Source of the DNA: JBCBKU01 sp038521345
GTDB lineage: Bacteria > Pseudomonadota > Alphaproteobacteria > Rhodobacterales > Rhodobacteraceae
Assembly: GCA_038521345.1 (NCBI GenBank)
Contig: JBCBKU010000005.1
Location: forward strand, 62,001 to 126,000
Length of the DNA: 64,000 bases
Direction: 5' to 3'
Of the stretch, positions 25,697-33,732 are shown piece after piece (within the stretch, counting starts at the first letter, position 1; each line of letters starts with the position of its first letter). Below the pieces are notes generated by a model, which was not told where the DNA came from, did no database searches, and saw only the letters and a program-made list of their open reading frames with translations. The translations under genes were made by a program, and so were the position numbers.

Positions 25697-26716
25697 ATGA
25701 CCGAAACTGTTCTTTTGACCGGGGTGACCGGTTTTATTGCCAAACGTATTGCACTGGACCTTCTAAACGCGGGCTACGCGGTGCGAGGATCGCTCAGATC
25801 AATCAAACGCGCGGACGAGGTCCGTGACGCAGTTCGCCCGCACATTAAGGATCCGGTGTCTCTTGATCACTTGAGCTTCGTAGAACTCGACCTGACACAT
25901 GACGGCGGCTGGGACGAGGCCATGATTGGGATCTCGGCTGTGCTGCACACCGCCTCGCCCTTTCCGATGACCCAACCCAAAAGCGACGAAGACCTGATCC
26001 GCCCCGCCGTGGATGGCGCGTTGCGGGCGCTACGTGCCGCGCGGAACGCTGGCGTGACGCGGATCATTCTGACTTCGTCGATGGCGGCGGTGATGAACAA
26101 AGAACTGGCGCAGGGCGCAACCGTTAACGAAGCAGACTGGACGGATGTGAACCACCCTACGGCCACTGCCTATGACAAGTCGAAGACGCTCGCCGAGAAG
26201 GCAGCATGGGACTTTGTCGCGGATCATCCGGAGATGCGACTAACAACGGTTAATCCCGGGCTGGTCGCCGGCATCCCGCTTGACGTGAAATACGGCACCT
26301 CGCTTGGATTAATCGAACGCTTCTTCTTGGGTTCCGACCCGGCCGTGCCGGATTTCGGTTTGCCGCTTGTCGATGTTATCGACGTGTCCGCCATGCATCT
26401 CGAGGCACTGAAACGCCCGGAAACGGCCGGAAAACGCTATTGCGCATCAGCTGGTTTCATCGCCGCGCCAGAGATAGCGCGAATACTGAAAGAGGCTTAC
26501 CCCAACCGAAAGATCGCCACCCGCGTAGCTCCAAAGTGGCTGCTGAGGATTCTTGCTCTGATGGATCCCAGCGTACGGTCCGTTCTGCCCACGCTGGGTA
26601 GACTCCTTGAAGTAGACGCCAGCCGTGCGACCACCGAAATGGAGATCGACTTCATCCCGGTTCGAGACAGCATTCTGGCCTCGGCCAGCTACATTGCTTC
26701 CGTTAAACAGGCTTAA
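25697..26716 (+). CDS. NAD(P)-dependent epimerase/reductase (dihydroflavonol-reductase-like)
   Basis: A 339-residue extended short-chain dehydrogenase. The cofactor-binding motif TGVTGFIA is at residues 8-15, and the catalytic Tyr-x-x-x-Lys is visible in TAYDKSKTLAE near residue 155. The N-terminal half resembles dihydroflavonol-4-reductase-like aldehyde/ketone reductases. The substrate is unknown. It overlaps the start of the META-domain gene by one base (TAATG), so the two are coupled. A palindrome precedes the start. Confidence 0.9.
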   Translation: MTETVLLTGVTGFIAKRIALDLLNAGYAVRGSLRSIKRADEVRDAVRPHIKDPVSLDHLSFVELDLTHDGGWDEAMIGISAVLHTASPFPMTQPKSDEDLIRPAVDGALRALRAARNAGVTRIILTSSMAAVMNKELAQGATVNEADWTDVNHPTATAYDKSKTLAEKAAWDFVADHPEMRLTTVNPGLVAGIPLDVKYGTSLGLIERFFLGSDPAVPDFGLPLVDVIDVSAMHLEALKRPETAGKRYCASAGFIAAPEIARILKEAYPNRKIATRVAPKWLLRILALMDPSVRSVLPTLGRLLEVDASRATTEMEIDFIPVRDSILASASYIASVKQA

Positions 26717-27108
26717 TGACAGCAGCGTTCTTAGGCTGGATATTGATTTTCACCGGCATCACACCGGATGAGACCTTGGCCGGGTACACCGCCCAAGGGG
26801 CGACTTATGTCCTGTCTGAAATCGACGGAACTCCGTTCGACGCCCGCGCAAGTGTCTCCTTTCCCGGTGAGGGTCGGATCGTTGTGCGTGGACCCTGCAA
26901 CATGTTCGAGGCACGGATCGGGGTTCCGTATCCTTGGTTCTCGTTGGATCCTGTGCGTACCACAAGAAGGGCATGTCCGGAGCTGGCGCAAGAGGCCGCG
27001 TTTCTTGCCGCACTGTCAGACATGACTCTGGCCGAAGTCGGGCCCGGCCTGCTCCTTCTATCCGATGACGGAACGGGCCATATGATCTTCGTTCAATCTG
27101 GCGAGTAG
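26716..27108 (+). CDS. META/HslJ-like domain protein
   Basis: A 130-residue protein with an N-terminal hydrophobic stretch and one META-domain-like unit: YVLSEIDGTPFDARASVSF, GPCNMFEARIGVPYPWF and FLAALSDMTLAEV. META domains occur in HslJ and other envelope proteins of unclear biochemical role. It starts on the last base of the reductase stop. Its 3' end overlaps the convergent recO gene by 16 bases. Confidence 0.78.
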   Translation: MTAAFLGWILIFTGITPDETLAGYTAQGATYVLSEIDGTPFDARASVSFPGEGRIVVRGPCNMFEARIGVPYPWFSLDPVRTTRRACPELAQEAAFLAALSDMTLAEVGPGLLLLSDDGTGHMIFVQSGE

Positions 27109-27824
27109 CGTGCCAACGCCTTGATTAGCGCGTCGCGTGCCGGCGGGAGCGGCTTCTCACCCAGCGACGAAGCGACGCCAGTCGATAGAAAGTGACCTGT
27201 CACCTGCAAACCGGACAGGACATCGTTTCGTGATCCCCGACTGTCACCCGTCAGGCTGGGCGACAGCGGCAGCAGACGGTTGGCCCACACCCCCGCGCCG
27301 GTCCGGCTGACCGCGCGTCCCGTGCGGGGTGAGACATAGGCCAGATCTTCGGTGCTCCCCGTCGCGGCGCAGACAGAAAGATCAAGCGCGAATCCTAGCT
27401 CCTCCAACAAGGCGAGTTCCCATCGCACATAGGCGAGCGGCCAGACCGGCGTCGTCGAAAGCATGTCCAGCAGCGCAACGCTTTGCCGGTAAAGATCCGG
27501 ATGCGCCTCTCGTTCCGGGAGAGCGAACGCGAGAAGTGCTGAAACTGCATTCAGCCCAGAAAGCGCGAGCCTATCCACCATGAGCGCGCCGGCGCGCGAT
27601 CTCATCGGCTCGACCACGAAAGCGCCGATATGATCCTCAAGGCGCGCCCGCCACGTGAGGTCAAGCTGATTGCCAGGTTGCAGACCGGGCGCAACCTTGC
27701 GACTGGCCCCGCCTCGGACGACCCCGGCATGGCGCCCGTGCCGTTCGGTAAACACGTCCAGTATTGCCGCCGTTTCTCCGTGGCGGCGACAGGACAGCAC
27801 AAACCCCTCATCCCGCCACTCCAT
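27093..27824 (-). CDS. recO: DNA repair protein RecO
   Basis: A 243-residue protein that helps RecA load onto SSB-coated DNA in RecFOR repair. The N-terminal OB fold begins MEWRDEGFVLSCRRHGE; HGRHAGVVRGG near residue 30 is the family signature, and the C-terminal helical part (WELALLEELGFALDLSVCAATG) carries the Cys found in related RecO proteins. It starts three bases after the DUF1491 stop and closes the rnc-era operon. Confidence 0.93.
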   Translation of the reverse strand: MEWRDEGFVLSCRRHGETAAILDVFTERHGRHAGVVRGGASRKVAPGLQPGNQLDLTWRARLEDHIGAFVVEPMRSRAGALMVDRLALSGLNAVSALLAFALPEREAHPDLYRQSVALLDMLSTTPVWPLAYVRWELALLEELGFALDLSVCAATGSTEDLAYVSPRTGRAVSRTGAGVWANRLLPLSPSLTGDSRGSRNDVLSGLQVTGHFLSTGVASSLGEKPLPPARDALIKALARYSPD

Positions 27825-27827
27825 CGG

Positions 27828-28160
27828 CTACTCTGCGAGCCCCGGTTCGTCGAGAAGGTGGCGCCCTTCCCGATCTTCAACCTCGATCACCCAAAGATCC
27901 GGATCAAAGCCCCTTTGCCGCTTCGCCGAGCCGTCGACCTCGGCTTCGCTACCTTCAGCCAAAACCATCCACCGGCGGTTACCGGTCGCAAAATCGAAGC
28001 TTCGTTGGTAAAGGCAGGCCTGCCCGTCGAGGGTTGCCACCTTTACGATAACAGCCCCTGCCTGATCGTTGCCGTGTGCAATGACATAGGCCGGGATACT
28101 GGCGAGATCCAAACGGCGCAGGTAAGCATCAACCCAGACTCGGGCTGTCAGTCGGGTCAT
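27828..28160 (-). CDS. DUF1491 family protein
   Basis: A 110-residue protein typical of DUF1491: VWVDAYLRRLDLASIPAYV near the start, then DQAGAVIVKVATLDGQA and DPDLWVIEVEDREGRHLL. The family is common between era and recO in alphaproteobacteria, as here, and has no known function. Its ATG overlaps the era stop by four bases (ATGA), and recO follows after three bases. Confidence 0.88.
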   Translation of the reverse strand: MTRLTARVWVDAYLRRLDLASIPAYVIAHGNDQAGAVIVKVATLDGQACLYQRSFDFATGNRRWMVLAEGSEAEVDGSAKRQRGFDPDLWVIEVEDREGRHLLDEPGLAE

Positions 28161-29074
28161 CCCTCACCGTCCCGAAAATCAAGTCCCATCTCAGAATACC
28201 GCGCCGCTTCGTCCAGCCAGCCGGGGCGCACCTTGACCTGCAAGAACAGATGTATCTTGCGGTCCAAGAACTCTTCAAGCTCAGCCCGCGCCGCTTGGCT
28301 AACTGCCTTGATCGTCTCTCCGCCTTTGCCCAGGACAATCCCCTTGTGGCCGTCGCGGGCAACGTAGATGACCTGATCAATTCGCGCCGAACCGTCTTTG
28401 CGCTCGTCCCAGTTCTCACTTTCGACGGTCAGTTGATACGGCAGCTCTTGGTGCAGCCGAAGGGTTAGCTTTTCGCGCGTGATTTCGGCGGCAATCATGC
28501 GCATGGGCAAATCGGCGATCTGGTCTTCGGGGTAAAGCCAAGGACCCTCCGGTAGCTTCGTTGCAAGCCATTGGCGCAGATCTGTGACCCCGTATCCCTT
28601 TTCGGCAGAGATCATAAAAGTTTCGGCAAACTGGAATCGTTCGTTCAAGTCCTGAGCAAGGCCCAAGAGAACCGGGGCCTCGACCCGGTCGATCTTGTTT
28701 ATCGCCAGAACCACAGGACTGTGCCCCGCGCGATCGCCGAGGTCTTCAAGGATCGCTGCGACCCCATCGGTGACACCTCTGTGCGCCTCGACCAAAAAGA
28801 CCGCGATATCAGCGTCGGCGGCCCCACCCCACGCGGCCGCGACCATCGCGCGATCGAGGCGTCGGCGGGGCCGAAAAAGACCCGGCGTGTCCACAAAGAC
28901 AATCTGGGCATCGCCTTCAATGGCAACCCCGCGAACGCGCGCCCGCGTCGTCTGCACCTTGTGCGTTACGATAGATACCTTTGCCCCGACCATTCGGTTC
29001 AAGAGCGTTGATTTACCGGCGTTAGGCTCTCCGATCAGGGCGACAAATCCAGCCCGTGTGGTCATGGGGTCCAT
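28157..29074 (-). CDS. era: GTPase Era
   Basis: A 305-residue GTPase needed for 30S ribosome maturation. G1 is GEPNAGKST (15-23 from this start), G3 is DTPGLF, G4 is NKID, and the C-terminal KH domain includes the GKGGETIKAVSQAAR loop that binds the 3' end of 16S rRNA. The longer open frame to 29146 adds a tail without a supporting site; the ATG at 29074 or the one nine bases on is the likely start. Confidence 0.96.
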   Translation of the reverse strand: MDPMTTRAGFVALIGEPNAGKSTLLNRMVGAKVSIVTHKVQTTRARVRGVAIEGDAQIVFVDTPGLFRPRRRLDRAMVAAAWGGAADADIAVFLVEAHRGVTDGVAAILEDLGDRAGHSPVVLAINKIDRVEAPVLLGLAQDLNERFQFAETFMISAEKGYGVTDLRQWLATKLPEGPWLYPEDQIADLPMRMIAAEITREKLTLRLHQELPYQLTVESENWDERKDGSARIDQVIYVARDGHKGIVLGKGGETIKAVSQAARAELEEFLDRKIHLFLQVKVRPGWLDEAARYSEMGLDFRDGEG

Positions 29075-29182
29075 GTTCTTTCTGCCCTGCCAAGGTGACG
29101 GTGAGCGGCGATGCATAGCGTGTCCAAGCGCCGGAAATCCAGTCAAATCGTGCTGCAGGTAATCGACCGATGACTGGAAGGA

Positions 29183-29860
29183 CTAGGACAAACGCTCGAG
29201 GAGAGCGGCCGCGGCTGCCTGTTCGGCCTGCCTTTTCGACGTTGCTTGCGCTTCTGCCGCGTGCCCATTCTCAAGCCGGGCCTCGATCGTGAAGACCGGA
29301 GCGTGATCGGGGCCAGAGCGGGCGCGTTCAGTGTAGACCGGCGGAGCCATGCCGCGCGCCTGCGCCCATTCCTGAAGGCTGGTTTTGGCGTCGCGCGCAT
29401 CATCTTCGACGGTCAGAAGCCGGTCCTGCCAGAGCCTTATCACCAGATCGCGCGCGGCGCTGTAGCCACCGTCCTGATAAACTGCGGCAATGATGGCCTC
29501 CATCGCATCGCCCAAAAGGGCCTGCTTGCGGCGGCCGCCCGACATCATCTCGGACCGTCCGAGCTTTAGGACAGTGCCCAGATCGATGTTGCGCGCAACC
29601 TCTGCACAGGTCTCCTTTCGAACCAGCGCGTTGAGGCGCGGCGCCAGTTGCCCTTCAGTGGCTTCGGAATCTGCGGCGAGCAATGCATCGGCCATCACGA
29701 GGCCAAGGACGCGATCCCCGAGAAACTCCAGCCGCTGATTGTCCGGTCGCGTGGCTGTCGAGGCGGACCCGTGGGTCAATGCACGGATCAGCAATTCAGG
29801 CGTCGCAAATCGGTATCCGAGGCGATCCTCGAACGCCGAATGCTCGGCCGACAGACGCAT
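29183..29860 (-). CDS. rnc: ribonuclease III
   Basis: A 225-residue double-strand-specific RNase. The catalytic signature RLEFLGDRVLGLVMADAL (about residues 44-61) holds the metal-binding Glu and Asp, and the second site LGDAMEAIIAAVY is intact. A double-stranded RNA binding domain lies at about residues 150-225 (SLQEWAQARGMAPPVY). It processes rRNA precursors. Its start overlaps the last base of lepB, so the two are coupled. A 108-base gap leads to era. Confidence 0.96.
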   Translation of the reverse strand: MRLSAEHSAFEDRLGYRFATPELLIRALTHGSASTATRPDNQRLEFLGDRVLGLVMADALLAADSEATEGQLAPRLNALVRKETCAEVARNIDLGTVLKLGRSEMMSGGRRKQALLGDAMEAIIAAVYQDGGYSAARDLVIRLWQDRLLTVEDDARDAKTSLQEWAQARGMAPPVYTERARSGPDHAPVFTIEARLENGHAAEAQATSKRQAEQAAAAALLERLS

Positions 29861-30648
29861 CAGATCAGCCGCTTGAAGAACCGATCGGCCCGCCAGGTCC
29901 AGACGAAGAACAAGGACCGGCCCCCAGCCGAGAACATGACCCGATCCGCACGTCCAATCAGGTTCTCGAAGGGAACGAAACCCACTCCATTCGGCGGCAG
30001 AACGCGGCTGTCCGTCGAGTTGTCGCGGTTGTCACCGACAAAAAAGTAGTGGCCGTCCGGCACGGTATAAACCGGCGTGTCGTCAAGGCGTGACCGGCGC
30101 GCATCGAGCACGGAATGCTGGAACGTCGTACCCGGCAACTGCTCAGCGAACTTGTTCTTCACGCAAACCCCACCAATGCCCACCCCGGCGTTCTCGCAAA
30201 GCGGCAGATTGCCGGCGGGTCCTTGCGGGGCAAAGACCTCTTCGAACACTCCATCATCGCGTTGTGGCGCAGCGGATCCGTTGACGTGAAGGACCCCGTT
30301 GATCATTTGCACCCGGTCGCCCGGGAGACCGACGAGACGTTTGATGAAATCCGCGCCGTTCACCGGATGACGAAAAACGATGATATCGCCCCGTTCCGGT
30401 TCGTTGGCGAGGATGCGGTCGTCGATGAACGAGCAAAGTCCAAGCGGGCAGGAATACTGTGAATACCCGTAGGCCATCTTGTTCACGAACAGGAAGTCAC
30501 CGATCAGCAACGTATCCTTCATCGACCCCGAGGGGATCCAGAAGGGCTGAAAGAACAGCGTCCGAAAAACACCGGCAATAAGAAGTGCCCAAACAATCGT
30601 TTTGATCGTTTCGACGAACCCGTTTTGCGGCTCGGCTTTCGTTGCCAT
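29860..30648 (-). CDS. lepB: signal peptidase I
   Basis: A 262-residue inner-membrane serine protease that removes signal peptides. One N-terminal membrane helix (about residues 14-34) precedes the catalytic S42 in IPSGSMKDTLLIGDF; the general base is K103 in DFIKRLVGLPGDRV. The later box FFVGDNRDNSTDSR is complete. It follows acpS in the same operon and overlaps rnc by one base. It would process the signal peptides of the exported peptidases and transglycosylases in this window. Confidence 0.97.
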   Translation of the reverse strand: MATKAEPQNGFVETIKTIVWALLIAGVFRTLFFQPFWIPSGSMKDTLLIGDFLFVNKMAYGYSQYSCPLGLCSFIDDRILANEPERGDIIVFRHPVNGADFIKRLVGLPGDRVQMINGVLHVNGSAAPQRDDGVFEEVFAPQGPAGNLPLCENAGVGIGGVCVKNKFAEQLPGTTFQHSVLDARRSRLDDTPVYTVPDGHYFFVGDNRDNSTDSRVLPPNGVGFVPFENLIGRADRVMFSAGGRSLFFVWTWRADRFFKRLI

Positions 30649-30701
30649 GGGAATGCCTCACATTACTGCCCGGGGGTGTCTGACGGTGGCGCTTCGCTCT
30701 G

Positions 30702-31121
30702 TCAACCTGCCTCAGTGCTCTGAGGAACGGGACGGGCTTCGATAAGCACAACGGCCTGCGCCCACGGGTGATCATCCGTGAGAGTCACATGTACAATCGC
30801 CTCGTGCCCGTCGGGCGTCATTGCGGCCAGCCGCTCGGCGGCCCATCCTGTCAAGTGCATGACCGGCTGGCCCGTGCGCAAATTCGTGACGGACATGTCT
30901 TTCCAGGCGATCCCCATGCGCAGCCCCGTCCCAAGCGCCTTGGAGCAGGCTTCCTTCGCCGCCCAGCGCTTCGCGTAGGTGCCCGCGGTATCGGCGCGGC
31001 GTTCGGCCTTGCGCTGTTCGTTGTCGGTGAAGACACGGTTTCGAAAACGGTCTCCGAACCGGTCGAGAACACCTTGAATACGGTCAATGTTGGCGAGATC
31101 CGTGCCGATACCGAGGATCAT
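30702..31121 (-). CDS. acpS: holo-[acyl-carrier-protein] synthase
   Basis: A 139-residue transferase that adds 4'-phosphopantetheine to ACP. The metal-binding start GIGTDLANIDRI and the second signature RWAAKEACSKALGTG (about residues 55-69) are both present. GGGGCAG precedes the ATG at 31121; the longer frame to 31205 is not supported. It usually follows pdxJ in this order, but here a 164-residue unknown gene and an opposite-strand lipoprotein gene lie between them. Confidence 0.95.
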   Translation of the reverse strand: MILGIGTDLANIDRIQGVLDRFGDRFRNRVFTDNEQRKAERRADTAGTYAKRWAAKEACSKALGTGLRMGIAWKDMSVTNLRTGQPVMHLTGWAAERLAAMTPDGHEAIVHVTLTDDHPWAQAVVLIEARPVPQSTEAG

Positions 31122-31232
31122 GTTCTGCCCCTGTCTGATCGCGCGGTTATGGGGCAGTCGGCGCCCGTCCGGCAAGGGTTTGGTCACGGTTACTCCGCTA
31201 AGCAATGTCGCGGAACGCCAGGAGGGCCAGCC

Positions 31233-31727
31233 ATGCGTCTCGGAGTGATATTGCTTGCACTTACTCTTACCGGGTGCGGTGAAGTCGCGTTCAACACGAC
31301 GGTGGCGGACCGACAGGTCACGCGTTTCGCTATGCTTTCATCGGTTCAGATCGGGGAGACCACTGAACGGCAATTTGTAACCCGGTGGGGATTGCCGACC
31401 CAGAAGGTACTCGAAGGAGGGCGGACCGAGTACATTTATCGCAACATGCGCGATGACTTCGTGACTGCGCCGACGCAATTCGGTGACAGCTTGAATTACG
31501 TGATTGTCACGTTTGAGTACGGCGTCGCCATCGGTGCTCGGTCAGGTGATTTCGAACGATGCAGAGGGACTTTCGCGCCGCGTCCGCCGGGCTACGGTTT
31601 CACAAACCCGAGCACGGTCCATGTTGTCGGCGCTTGCGGCAGTACACAAGGCTTTGGCGCACCTGACCCTGCGGGCCGGCCCGGTGTGCCAGACGCCGAC
31701 TATGGCACACGGAGCAAGAGAGGGTGA
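31233..31727 (+). CDS. outer-envelope lipoprotein with a BamE/SmpA-like domain
   Basis: A 164-residue protein with a signal peptide ending in the lipobox LTGC (Cys about 17), so it is predicted to be lipid-anchored. The central part, QIGETTERQFVTRWGLPTQ followed by TEYIYRN, resembles SmpA/BamE-type small lipoproteins. The tail is Gly/Pro-rich. AGGAGG (31220-31225) fixes the start; the open frame begins far upstream inside acpS on the other strand. It runs against the housekeeping operon in the space between acpS and its neighbour. Confidence 0.78.
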   Translation: MRLGVILLALTLTGCGEVAFNTTVADRQVTRFAMLSSVQIGETTERQFVTRWGLPTQKVLEGGRTEYIYRNMRDDFVTAPTQFGDSLNYVIVTFEYGVAIGARSGDFERCRGTFAPRPPGYGFTNPSTVHVVGACGSTQGFGAPDPAGRPGVPDADYGTRSKRG

Positions 31728-31759
31728 AGCTTGTTGGGTGGTTCCGGCGGGACCCGTTC

Positions 31760-32254
31760 CTAGTCTGGTGCGCGTGACACACCCTCCGCTGGGTAACCAT
31801 GAGTATCCAGCGCGATTGCCACCTCGCCACTCGCTTGGTTCACGACGATATCGACTTTCCGCGGCGCGTCGCCCGCTTGGGCAGAACTATGTACGGTGAT
31901 TGGCACCGTCAGGCCTTTGGACGGATCATAGGTCGCACCTTTCTCGGAGAAATTGACGGCATCCCATCCTGAACCGTCAGCTCGCCCTGACAACATGCGG
32001 CATAGACGGGTATCGCCCGGTCCCGGATGCAAAATACCGACATGTGTTCCGCCGGTTGCCGCATCGCGATCTGAGAGGATCACAACCCGGATCCGGCCAT
32101 TGGCATAGTCCTTAACGGTGGCTTCGCCGGGGGCAAGGTCGGCCAGAAATTCCTCAATGGGTTCATCGGTGCAGTCCCGGGAAATCACAACCTCTGCCGC
32201 GGCACTGCAAGCCGCAGCAAAAAGGGTAGCGGTCGCGGTCAAGGCGCGTTTCAC
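31760..32254 (-). CDS. secreted protein of unknown function
   Basis: A 164-residue protein with a signal peptide (MKRALTATATLFAAACSAAA) and four Cys counting the one in the signal region. The mature part starts VVISRDCTDEPIEEFL and has mixed beta content with no family I recognise. Its ATG overlaps the pdxJ stop by four bases (ATGA), so it is co-translated with pdxJ. It is an exported protein sitting in a housekeeping operon. An alternative reading is lipidation at C16, but the context (AAACSA) does not fit a good lipobox. Confidence 0.72.
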   Translation of the reverse strand: MKRALTATATLFAAACSAAAEVVISRDCTDEPIEEFLADLAPGEATVKDYANGRIRVVILSDRDAATGGTHVGILHPGPGDTRLCRMLSGRADGSGWDAVNFSEKGATYDPSKGLTVPITVHSSAQAGDAPRKVDIVVNQASGEVAIALDTHGYPAEGVSRAPD

Positions 32255-33015
32255 TGCTCAGACCGCGCCTCGTCCATAAGCCGGCGCATCTCGCGAATGG
32301 CTGGATCAAGCCCAAGGAAGATTGCCTCTCCAACGAGGAAGTGCCCGATATTCAACTCGATGACTTCGGGCAAAGCAGCCACGGGTTGCACAGTGTCGTA
32401 AGTCAAGCCATGGCCGGCATGTACCTCGAGCCCAAGGTCATGAGCAAAAGAAGCCATATCGCGCATCTTTGCGAGTTCCGCATCCCGGGCTGCGAAGTCC
32501 CCTTCGGCATGGGCGTCGCAATAGGCACCAGTATGCAGTTCGATTACGGCGGCACCGATCCTGTGCGCGCTTTCAATCTGCGCCCGGTCTGCGGCGATAA
32601 AGATCGACACACGGCACCCCGCGTCGCGAAGTGGTGCAATGAAATGCGCCAGTCGGTTCTCGTCTCGTGCCACTTCTAGGCCACCTTCGGTCGTCCTTTC
32701 CTCCCGTCGCTCTGGGACGATACACACGGCATGCGGTTTGTGCCGCAGAGCGATGGCCTGCATTTCTTCAGTCGCCGCCATCTCGAAGTTCAGCGGCAAC
32801 GTCAGCGCCCCCATCAACGCTTCGATATCACCATCCGAAATATGGCGGCGATCCTCGCGCAGATGTGCCGTTATACCGTCTGCACCTGCCTCTTCTGCAA
32901 GGCGCGCTGCCCGCACGGGGTCAGGCGTATCGCCTCCGCGCGCATTTCTTACAGTCGCAACATGATCGATATTCACACCCAGACGCAGCCGTCCAACCGG
33001 CGATCGCTCTGCCAT
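32251..33015 (-). CDS. pdxJ: pyridoxine 5'-phosphate synthase
   Basis: A 254-residue TIM-barrel enzyme that forms pyridoxine 5'-phosphate, the last ring-forming step of vitamin B6 synthesis. Signatures LGVNIDHVATVRNARGG near the start, GADGITAHLREDRRHI, and ELHTGAYCDA and VHAGHGLTYDTV later are all present. The start at 33015 matches the family start; the open frame to 33117 has an unsupported extension. It feeds PLP to the aminotransferases in the window, but that is general biology, not operon logic. Confidence 0.96.
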   Translation of the reverse strand: MAERSPVGRLRLGVNIDHVATVRNARGGDTPDPVRAARLAEEAGADGITAHLREDRRHISDGDIEALMGALTLPLNFEMAATEEMQAIALRHKPHAVCIVPERREERTTEGGLEVARDENRLAHFIAPLRDAGCRVSIFIAADRAQIESAHRIGAAVIELHTGAYCDAHAEGDFAARDAELAKMRDMASFAHDLGLEVHAGHGLTYDTVQPVAALPEVIELNIGHFLVGEAIFLGLDPAIREMRRLMDEARSEQ

Positions 33016-33040
33016 ACTTTCCAACCCTCTCGCCCGAAAT

Positions 33041-33709
33041 TTACTCTGCGGGCTTGCCCACTTGCGGTCGTTTGGACCCCGATTCGGAGTTTTCCACAAC
33101 CTTCCGGCGGCGATCAAACCGCTCCTTCAACGCCCGAATGCGGCCCTGTTGATAAGACGCAATGATAGGGTTTGCTAGGAAGTACGCCAGGGCAGCAGTA
33201 AGTACGCCCGGCACCAATCCACCAACCAAATACGGCAGAAAGACGCGCCGGAAAAAGTGGCCAAGCTGCCCCCATTGCATGTGCTCAACAGTGAAGATCG
33301 CTTTGACATTGTGCCAGATCTCAACGGAGGCCCGAGAAAACGCGTGGACGACTTCGGGAAGGGGCACGTTGTCTTGTCCGAGGACCCAGGTTCCGATCGT
33401 CACCGAAACCGACGCTATGATGGGAAAGGTCAGTGGATTGCCAAAGAACGTCGACAAGAGCGACGCCAAGATGTTGCCACGGATGAACCAAGCCAGAAGA
33501 CCAGCCGTTACGAAGTGGAAACCGTAGAAGGGTGTGAAGGAAGCAAAAACCCCCGCCGCTATGCCGCGACTAATTCGGTGAGCCGGGTCAGGTAGGCGCC
33601 GGATTCGATGCCACACATAGACAGCGGCACGCCCCCATCCTCCACGCGGCCACAACCAATCGGCAATGACGCGCATCGTGCTTCTCGGTGTGCGCCGTTT
33701 GAAGACCAC
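33041..33709 (-). CDS. DUF2062 membrane protein
   Basis: A 222-residue membrane protein with the DUF2062 core: RISRGIAAGVFASFTPFYGFHF, two helices, and FGNPLTFPIIASVSVTIGTWVLG, plus a third hydrophobic segment near residue 170. The start is GTG (33709), matching the family start MVFKRR. The function is unknown. It lies between rsh and pdxJ on the same strand. Confidence 0.85.
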   Translation of the reverse strand: MVFKRRTPRSTMRVIADWLWPRGGWGRAAVYVWHRIRRLPDPAHRISRGIAAGVFASFTPFYGFHFVTAGLLAWFIRGNILASLLSTFFGNPLTFPIIASVSVTIGTWVLGQDNVPLPEVVHAFSRASVEIWHNVKAIFTVEHMQWGQLGHFFRRVFLPYLVGGLVPGVLTAALAYFLANPIIASYQQGRIRALKERFDRRRKVVENSESGSKRPQVGKPAE

Positions 33710-33732
33710 CGTCTCAACCTCTGACCATCACA

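Noticed and set aside
29075..29146. N-terminal extension of Era
   Set aside because: The extra residues do not match the family and have no ribosome binding site; the start was moved to 29074.
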